Shown: one piece after another, positions 58,901 through 64,000 of the stretch
How the letters are laid out: the number at the start of each line of letters is the position of its first letter
How positions within the stretch are numbered: position 1 is the stretch's first letter
Source of the DNA: Lytechinus pictus
Taxonomy: Eukaryota > Echinodermata > Echinoidea > Temnopleuroida > Toxopneustidae
DNA length: 64,000 nt
NCBI RefSeq assembly: GCF_037042905.1
Contig: NC_087253.1
Location: 14,751,501-14,815,500 of the forward strand
Direction: 5' to 3'
The notes under the pieces: model-generated
Database searches by the model: none
Seen by the model: only the letters and a program-made list of their open reading frames with translations
What the model was told of the DNA's origin: nothing
Translations under genes and position numbers: made by a program

Positions 58901-59158
58901 TTTTTAATGAAAAGGGGGCCCACATCTAAAGATCTTTCTTAAAAAAGTCATCTTTCCAAACAGCATACCCCTGTATACCCAATATATGTAAGTTAGTACC
59001 CCTCCCTCCCCCCGGAAATATACACACCATAATTATCCCCATCGATTATTCAGCAGATTATCTTCAGCACACATACCTTGATCAAAAGAATGCTCAATCA
59101 CAAGAACGTAAGTTGACAACCCTTCTGGATCATGGATGGGGAGCTTGGGTTCAGCAAC
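52839..59158 (-). CDS. EMC10: EMC10, ER membrane complex subunit 10 (6 exons, signal-peptide exon missing)
   Basis: Exons in order 59077-59158, 57602-57717, 56485-56589, 55392-55579, 54689-54785, 52839-52907 join in consistent phases to 218 residues and a TAA. EMC10 is the lumenal, single-pass subunit of the ER membrane complex, which inserts transmembrane segments of client proteins. Landmarks: LVIEHSF near the start, DGIYRIRVP, LLQSRLSDNITVSVDQSGNV, FNTSVSL, SFLAKY, then the terminal helix WMYIVPVVLFVLV. Family proteins are about 250-260 residues with a cleaved signal peptide, so roughly the first 25-35 residues are missing. That exon is either outside the window or in 59.2-64 kb and unrecognised. 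NIT and NTS are potential glycosylation sites. The product call rests on remembered EMC10 sequence. Confidence 0.92.
52961..53236 (-). mobile_element. SINE, - orientation
   Basis: AAT tail, 'tatatttacccagggtagcc', 'ctcccagcgggccctgct', 'acccattcacctcacctgga', 'gggattcgaacccgcgac', 'ccactgggccacaacgctcc'. Nearly full length with both Pol III boxes in reverse. Confidence 0.8.
53605..53888 (-). mobile_element. SINE, - orientation
   Basis: 'gatttgtatagcgcacgtat', 'accccggctaagctagtcta', 'gagtgcagcacaatgtgggt', 'taaccactagaccacaacgc'. In the last EMC10 intron, in the same orientation as the gene. Confidence 0.78.
54065..54540. mobile_element. Half of element L with a nested 'TTGCCAAC' element
   Basis: Starts 'aaaggtcaagtcc'; the inner 54171-54378 segment (CACAGAGTTGCCAAC ... 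GTTGGCATCTCTGTG) is an inserted inverted-repeat element. The far arm of L is missing. Confidence 0.6.
54689..54785 (-). CDS. EMC10: EMC10 exon 6
   Basis: ATCTAG acceptor, GTGAGT donor; 97 nt: completes a serine codon, then PDTQAYVRKLEDERVMKEK and SFLAKY. Confidence 0.9.
54841..55213 (+). repeat. Family X dispersed repeat, copy 4
   Basis: 'taaataccagttgcgg', 'agaatccaataacatgacca', 'tgtctaattgctgactaata', 'atttcacagagttaggttta'. Confidence 0.7.
55392..55579 (-). CDS. EMC10: EMC10 exon 5
   Basis: GTTACAG acceptor, GTAAGT donor; CALLQSRLSDNITVSVDQ, VLGVSLVPMYGSC, then FNTSVSLSVTTAGP plus two bases. An alternative acceptor five codons later is possible, but the LLQS residues match the family. 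Confidence 0.9.
55735..55955 (-). mobile_element. SINE of a second body type, - orientation
   Basis: On the - strand a tRNA-like head (AGGTGTAGTGG; GTGTTCAAATCCC) is followed by 'tttggcaaggcatcaaattc' and 'gccactctccacccgggagt'. Body matches the SINE at 25566-25695. Confidence 0.7.
56485..56589 (-). CDS. EMC10: EMC10 exon 4
   Basis: TGGCAG acceptor, GTAAGA donor; 35 codons in phase 0: DLAKHDGIYRIRVP, ending FVSTFTRA. Confidence 0.9.
56700..57255. mobile_element. Inverted-repeat element in EMC10 intron
   Basis: CCAAAACCCAAGAAGATAAG left and 'gattgcttcttcttgggttttgg' right; inner 'gtttcataaaaatcggttgt' / 'gcgattttgatgaaact'. About 555 bp. Confidence 0.78.
57602..57717 (-). CDS. EMC10: EMC10 exon 3
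   Basis: CTTTAG acceptor, GTAACA donor; completes a glycine codon, then MSPKFGTRGTLSFKS and LTAGEKRKLK. A broken copy lies about 50-130 bp into the neighbouring intron (57765-57850). Confidence 0.88.
57765..57850 (-). pseudogene. Broken copy of EMC10 exon 3
   Basis: 'tttttctccagcagttagt' then 'gtctgtacaaacatt' and 'gttagatttgaagc' repeat exon 3 (57612-57690) with an internal deletion and without the donor. A local partial duplication. Confidence 0.72.
57934..58528. mobile_element. Element L, full copy with TTAA flanks
   Basis: AGGTCAAGTCC left, GGACTTGTCCT right; TTAA at 57930-57933 and 58529-58532. Interior near-identical in order to 26365-26931. Confidence 0.78.
58533..59076. other. Remainder of EMC10 intron
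   Basis: No exon or repeat family recognised. Confidence 0.4.
59077..59158 (-). CDS. EMC10: EMC10 exon (second coding exon, presumed)
   Basis: VAEPKLPIHDPEGLSTYVLV then IEHSFDQ plus one base; GTATGT donor; acceptor after a T/C tract ending ATGAAG. The in-frame ATG there would give a protein without a signal peptide, so I treat it as intron. Confidence 0.85.
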
Positions 59159-59324
59159 CTTCATGGGGGAAAAAAAAATCATTCTACTGGAGCATTGGAT
59201 AAAACAATGTAATCAATTGCGAGTCAATCTTGGATCACAAAATCGATCATAAGTCTTGCAATTAATTTCAAATATAGACCAAAAGCTTCAGTCTCTGTAC
59301 ACTGCCAATTGGTTGATCTGCTGA

Positions 59325-59386
59325 ACATTGTTCTTCCCCAACGTTACGGACACGTGCGTCTTGTAACGTTGGGGAAGAACAATAGG
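59325..59386. repeat. Perfect-arm hairpin, about 60 bp
   Basis: ATTGTTCTTCCCCAACGTTA and TAACGTTGGGGAAGAACAAT flank a short CGGACACGTGCGTCTTG loop. Immediately followed by AAGATGGCGGCG. Confidence 0.72.
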
Positions 59387-59882
59387 AAACAAGATGGCGG
59401 CGTAAACATCGGGCAAGTCTCTTCCATCTTTTCATAATATTTTTCTCATTTTTTTGATGAATTCTTGTTTAAAAATAAAATCGATAGCGTAGAAAGAAAT
59501 GTCGGAAATTAAGTTGTATCCCATGTACATGATTTAGGGCTAGATCTTAGTTTTAGAAGGAAAGTAGAAATCTCGGGGGCGAAAGTTTCAGGTTTTTGGG
59601 TGGTGCGTGCAGATGTATGGGAAGCAATTCCAGGCTCCGTTGAGAGTAAGCATACGTTAGTAAATGATTTTTACTCTCTAGAAGTACGAGCCTCCAGGGC
59701 CAGGCTACTCTCCCATCATTAAAATTCATGCCCATTGTCTTGACTTTGTACACAACGAGCGCACACACACTGACCACTCACACGTATTGCGAGGTTAGTA
59801 TTACTCGCACCATGAACCGCGTTTGGCAGTGGATCGCACGTGCTGCAATCCCACGTCTGGAGTCCAAAACACACGACTTCTA

Positions 59883-61530
59883 TGCCATGGCTAGTCTTGA
59901 GGACGCAATGATGATGACTTTTAAAATAATGATATATACTTCTTCATCATTGACGTCTTGACACTCTCTCCATAGTCTCATAAGCGACGGTCCAAAACAA
60001 AGATGGATTTCCCTAGGAAATCCATCTTTTAAAACATAAATGAATTCAAATTTATGAATTTTATTGATTTTTACACCTTCCTACGAAATAATAAACAAGT
60101 GGAATGCCTCTGGCCGTCTCACCTGCATCACGCGATTCAATATAGCAGCAGTGCTGATTTTGAAAACTACTATAACTCGCACAAGATGTTCAGTGATACT
60201 TGGTTACTCTTATTTCCACGTTTTATGAACTAGACCAATACACTTATAGAGATATGATGGCAATTCAACAAATACCCCCAACGTGGCCAAAGTTCTTTGA
60301 CCTTACATGACCTTTGACCTTGATCATGTGACCTGAAACTCGCACAGGATGTTCAGTGATACTTGATTACTATTATGTCCAAGTTTTATGAACTAGACCA
60401 ACACACTTTCAAATTTATGGCTGTAATTCAACAAATACCCCAATTTGGCCAAAGTTCATTGACCCTAAATGACCTTTGACCTTGATCATGTGACCTGAAA
60501 CTTGCACAGGATGTTCAGTAATACTTGATTACTATTATGTCCAAGTTTCATGAATCAGATCCATAAACTTTCAAACTTATGATGGTAATTCAACAGATAC
60601 CCCCAATTCGGCCAAAGTTCATTGACCCTAAATGACCTTTGACCTTGGTCATGTGACGTGAAACTCATGCAGGATGTTCAGTGATACTTGATTAACCTTA
60701 TGTATAAGTTTCATGAACTAGGTCCATATATTTTCTAAGTTATGATGACATTTCAAAAACTTAACCTTAGGTTAAGATTTTGATGTTGATTCCCCCAACA
60801 TGGTCTAAGTTCATTGACCCTAAATGACCTTTGACCTTGGTCATGTGACATGAAACTCAGGCAGGATGTTCAGTAATACTTGATTAACCTTATGGCCAAG
60901 TTTCATGAACTAGGTCCATATACTTTCTAAGTTATGCTGTCATTTCAAAAACTTAACCTCAGGTTAAGATTTGGTGTTGACGCCGCCGCCGCCGTCGCCG
61001 CCGCCGCCGCCGTCGGAAAAGCGGCGCCTATAGTCTCACTCTGCTATGCAGGTGAGACAAAAATTGATATAATACTGCTAATTATTAATAATCACGTAAT
61101 AAATTTTAATATTTGTAAAATAATATTTTTATCTATAAATTGTTATTCAAAACAGCATTGCGTATCGGAAGTACGTAATACATAAGCGGTTCAAGGGTCG
61201 TCGCCATTGTATTTGCGTTGTTTACATGTGGATCGAGGGGTCTACTCGACATCAGTCTGGTAAGAAACCTTAATTTTTTATACTTTTCTAGTAAAATTTT
61301 TTAAAACCTTCCTACGCATTAGGCGTAGGAAGGTGTAAAAATCAATAAAATTCGTCAATTTAAATTCATTTATGTTTTAAAAGATGGATTTCCTAGGGAA
61401 ATCCATCTTTGTTTTGGACCGTCGCTTATGAGACTATGGAAAGAGTGTCAAAACGTCAATGATGAAGAAGTATATATCATTATTTTAAAAGTCATCATCA
61501 TTGCGTCCTCAAGACTATGCCATGGCTTGA
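59883..61530. mobile_element. 1.65 kb terminal-inverted-repeat element
   Basis: Arms of about 205 bp at 59883-60092 and 61315-61530 are near-identical in reverse complement ('cttgaggacgcaatgatgat', 'cataagcgacggtccaaaac', 'aaagatggatttccctagga'). The interior has five tandem units, a GCC-repeat segment near 60980-61030 and AT-rich DNA. No transposase frame. Confidence 0.82.
60155..60970. repeat. Five tandem units of about 165-190 bp
   Basis: 'gcacaggatgttcagtgata' (with variants), 'ccaagttt.atgaacta', 'ggccaaagttcattgaccc' and 'tgacctttgacctt' recur in order. The last unit is cut short before the GCC-rich segment. Confidence 0.82.
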
Positions 61531-64000
61531 TTTTTCTGTGCACGGGCGGCATGTAATGAACCCTTGCCTTGGGCGACACACTGTCACTGACATGACTGAC
61601 AGTGACACACAGACACTCATTCAATGAACAAGGTTATGATATAACCTTGTTCTCAGTTATATCTCGATGTGTGGCAAAATAAGGATGGCAATGTTTGGCT
61701 TATTTTCTCTTTTTCTTTGGGACAAATGCTTGTTTTTTTTACACTGACAGTTTCCATTACACCTATTCGTCAAACAACTTGGCCCTTAAGTAAATTTGAT
61801 TCTTTGAATTATTTTTTTTAATTAAAAATAGAGATAAAAAATGAAAATTTTCTTGCCATATTATTTTCCACCAATAGAGGGCGTACACAAAAAATATGCC
61901 CAAATTCAAGTATTTGAGCGCTCTAGTAAATACAAAAATTATTCCCAAGTTACAAATGAAAAAGAAATTGCAACTGTATGGAAATTAGTAATTTTGGTCA
62001 CAAAAGTGATATTTTAATGATTTTTTAAAGTGTGTGCTCTGTACAGCATTGGCATGCCATAGTCCTACCTGTAGATTCCCCACAGGCAGGATGGTTGCAG
62101 TGAACAAGTGCACACAGACAGTGACACACAAGAGAGGTGACTTATCATGCTATTAATTATTTCAGGATAAGGCCGTAAAAAATCACATGAAATATTGGCG
62201 CACTTTCAACTCATTCATGCATGTCTGGCCCACTGTGCGACGCCGCGAGGGCGACTGGCGACATCATGCCATGCCCATGGGCATGGCCCAAGGGGAGGAG
62301 TAGCCGCCGGTGTAGCGGCGGATTTGGTTCCACCGGCGGATACCGTATCCGCCGGCAGATATCGCTCTAAATGGCCGATATCGTTTTTAATCGGAACCAT
62401 ATCCGCCGGGTTTGACGCGGCTTGATGTTTGCAGATTTGGTTCCTCGGCGGATTTGGTTCTATTGATTATACGTGTAATATTGATTTGGACAGACAACCT
62501 CGGCAGCGCGCGCATGCGCGGCTCGGCAATGTCGATCGCAATGGGGGGGGGGGATTTTCGTCCGCCTTTAGTAATTTTTTATTCAGGGGCGGATCCATAC
62601 AGCTTTTGACAATGGGCTCGATGGGGGTGAGGATTAATAGGAGAAATATTGTCTCGATATTTCATGTATTACGTAGACCTATAGCTGACACATACGCAAA
62701 ACTATGCTATTTATTATTATAAGATTTTGATGAAATTTTCATCATTTTGTTTTGTGAATTTTTATACTATTTTCAGTCCGCAGTATGCATCGATCTCTTT
62801 AACTGTGCTTTTTCACACCATGTTTAGTGTCAGTTTGCCAGACTGTTTGGCGAAAATTTGCACCCCATATAGGCCTATAGGTTTTTGAAACTACAAATGT
62901 TTAGAAAAATTCCAACAAGTTAAAATTTTCATATTTCAAATAAATGATGCAAATTAGTGTATGAAAATATGTTTTGCTGTTTACTCATATTATTGCTTGT
63001 AGAATGCTAATTTTTGGTGAAAACATAAATTTGTTATTTCTAACAAACATAAAAAAAGGAATGTCAGAACATGATTAATTTCTTATGTAGTTTATTGAAG
63101 GCCTATTTTTTAATTGTCATGTATTTTTTTAAATTTGTTTTTTTTTATTCTTTTTTTTCAATGTTAAGGAATCTGAATTAATTGATTTGATTTGATTTGA
63201 TTAATTGTTTTTTTCTGCATCCATGGAACATTCGTATAATACATTTTCCATAACATAATAAACATAATATTATGTTAGCATTTTTGGCATGAATCATAAA
63301 TAAAGTTTACTAAAAAAAATAATTCCAGACAAAAATGATGAACTACCAAATTATTATATGATATTCACAATTTGCAGGAGAAGGATTGTCATCATAAGCA
63401 GATTGCTTGAAGAAAAATGACAGTCCCAAACTAAAACTAATTAAATTAATTAATACATTTATAAAGCAGAATGGGCATATATTTTTAAATACGAAACATC
63501 AATTCATGCGATATTTTTAGTACGAAGATGAAGATGATAAAGGTGAGGGTGACGGTGATATGATGATGATGATGATGATTGAAAGGGACCAGAAGATCAC
63601 CCTGACAAAAGTTAGATACGCCACGTACTGTTTGGTGCTCCCTAATTTACCTCTCAGTCATCTAATTTTAAGATCAATATGGGATCTTCAGTGAAATATA
63701 ATTTCTCCTTTATATCTTTTGTTTCTTTTACTATACCCCTCCTAGTTTTCATCTCTTTATTTTTTTGCCTTTCTTTCTGTCCCTGCTCATTTCGCCCCTT
63801 TTGCCTCTTTTCCAGTTTCCTATATCTTTCTTGCACATTATGAATATAGGAGAAATAGAAAGAGGAAGGGGAGGGAGAGAAAAATAGAAAAAATATACGA
63901 GAAAATGTGGAGGAAATAATAGTAATACATTGGAATTTCGTAAATCAAGAATTTCATTTGCAGTGATCACTATTTATACTTGACTTTAGAAAGCTTATTA
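61531..64000. other. Non-coding flank with GC-rich patch
   Basis: 62220-62480 is GC-rich with repeated 'ccgccgg' / 'ccggcgg' and 'gcggatttggttc' segments; a poly-G run is at about 62543-62552 and a short (GAT)n at 63555-63580. No convincing exon, including no EMC10 signal-peptide exon, was found. Confidence 0.4.

Noticed and set aside
59159-59164. In-frame ATG AAG just before the first recognised EMC10 exon as the true start
   Set aside because: It sits at the end of a clear T/C tract and AG acceptor, and would yield a protein without the signal peptide EMC10 needs. Not fully excluded.
59350-59412. Minus-strand frame starting MFTPPSCFLLFF as EMC10's signal-peptide exon
   Set aside because: Hydrophobic start is attractive, but it stops after about 21 codons inside the hairpin and has no phase-0 donor to join the next exon.
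62195-62440. Overlapping open frames on both strands in the GC-rich patch
   Set aside because: GC-rich composition leaves few stops. No domain, hydrophobic leader or splice sites were seen.

Overview
This is eukaryotic genomic DNA: intron-rich, AT-rich, packed with short inverted-repeat transposons, tRNA-derived SINEs and microsatellites. Splice sites are canonical GT-AG and intron sizes run from a few hundred bases to about 9 kb. The gene set (a troponin T-like muscle protein, a tetraspanin and an ER membrane complex subunit) and the style of the dispersed repeats fit an echinoderm, most likely a sea urchin. The species call is inference; nothing in the window names it.

Three protein-coding genes can be reconstructed exon by exon with consistent reading phases. 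(1) Positions 2711-20201, + strand: fourteen exons of a troponin T-like gene, 5' end outside the window or unrecognised. It encodes two successive troponin T-type modules in one polypeptide, and the two exon blocks match in exon length and phase. (2) Positions 27069-43762, - strand: seven exons giving a complete 268-residue tetraspanin with a CCG-type large extracellular loop. (3) Positions 52839-59158, - strand: six exons of EMC10 (ER membrane complex subunit 10). Its signal-peptide exon is not found.

The rest is non-coding. Intergenic DNA at about 20.2-27.0 kb and 43.9-52.6 kb, plus most introns, is filled with recurring families: several palindromic MITE families, a TTAA-flanked piggyBac-like element, at least two SINE types, one LINE 3' end, a 3.4 kb foldback element made of tandem repeats in opposite orientations (38.0-41.4 kb), and a 1.65 kb terminal-inverted-repeat element carrying tandem units with nuclear-receptor-like motifs (59.9-61.5 kb). 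Several insertions are nested, which gives a relative order of events.

A theme specific to this window is local amplification of exon or splice-site sequence. An 88 bp minisatellite begins at a troponin exon's splice donor. The second tetraspanin coding exon has about five decayed partial copies in tandem beside it. EMC10 and troponin exons each have a broken copy in the adjacent intron. The three genes are not functionally linked; they are ordinary neighbours in a metazoan genome.
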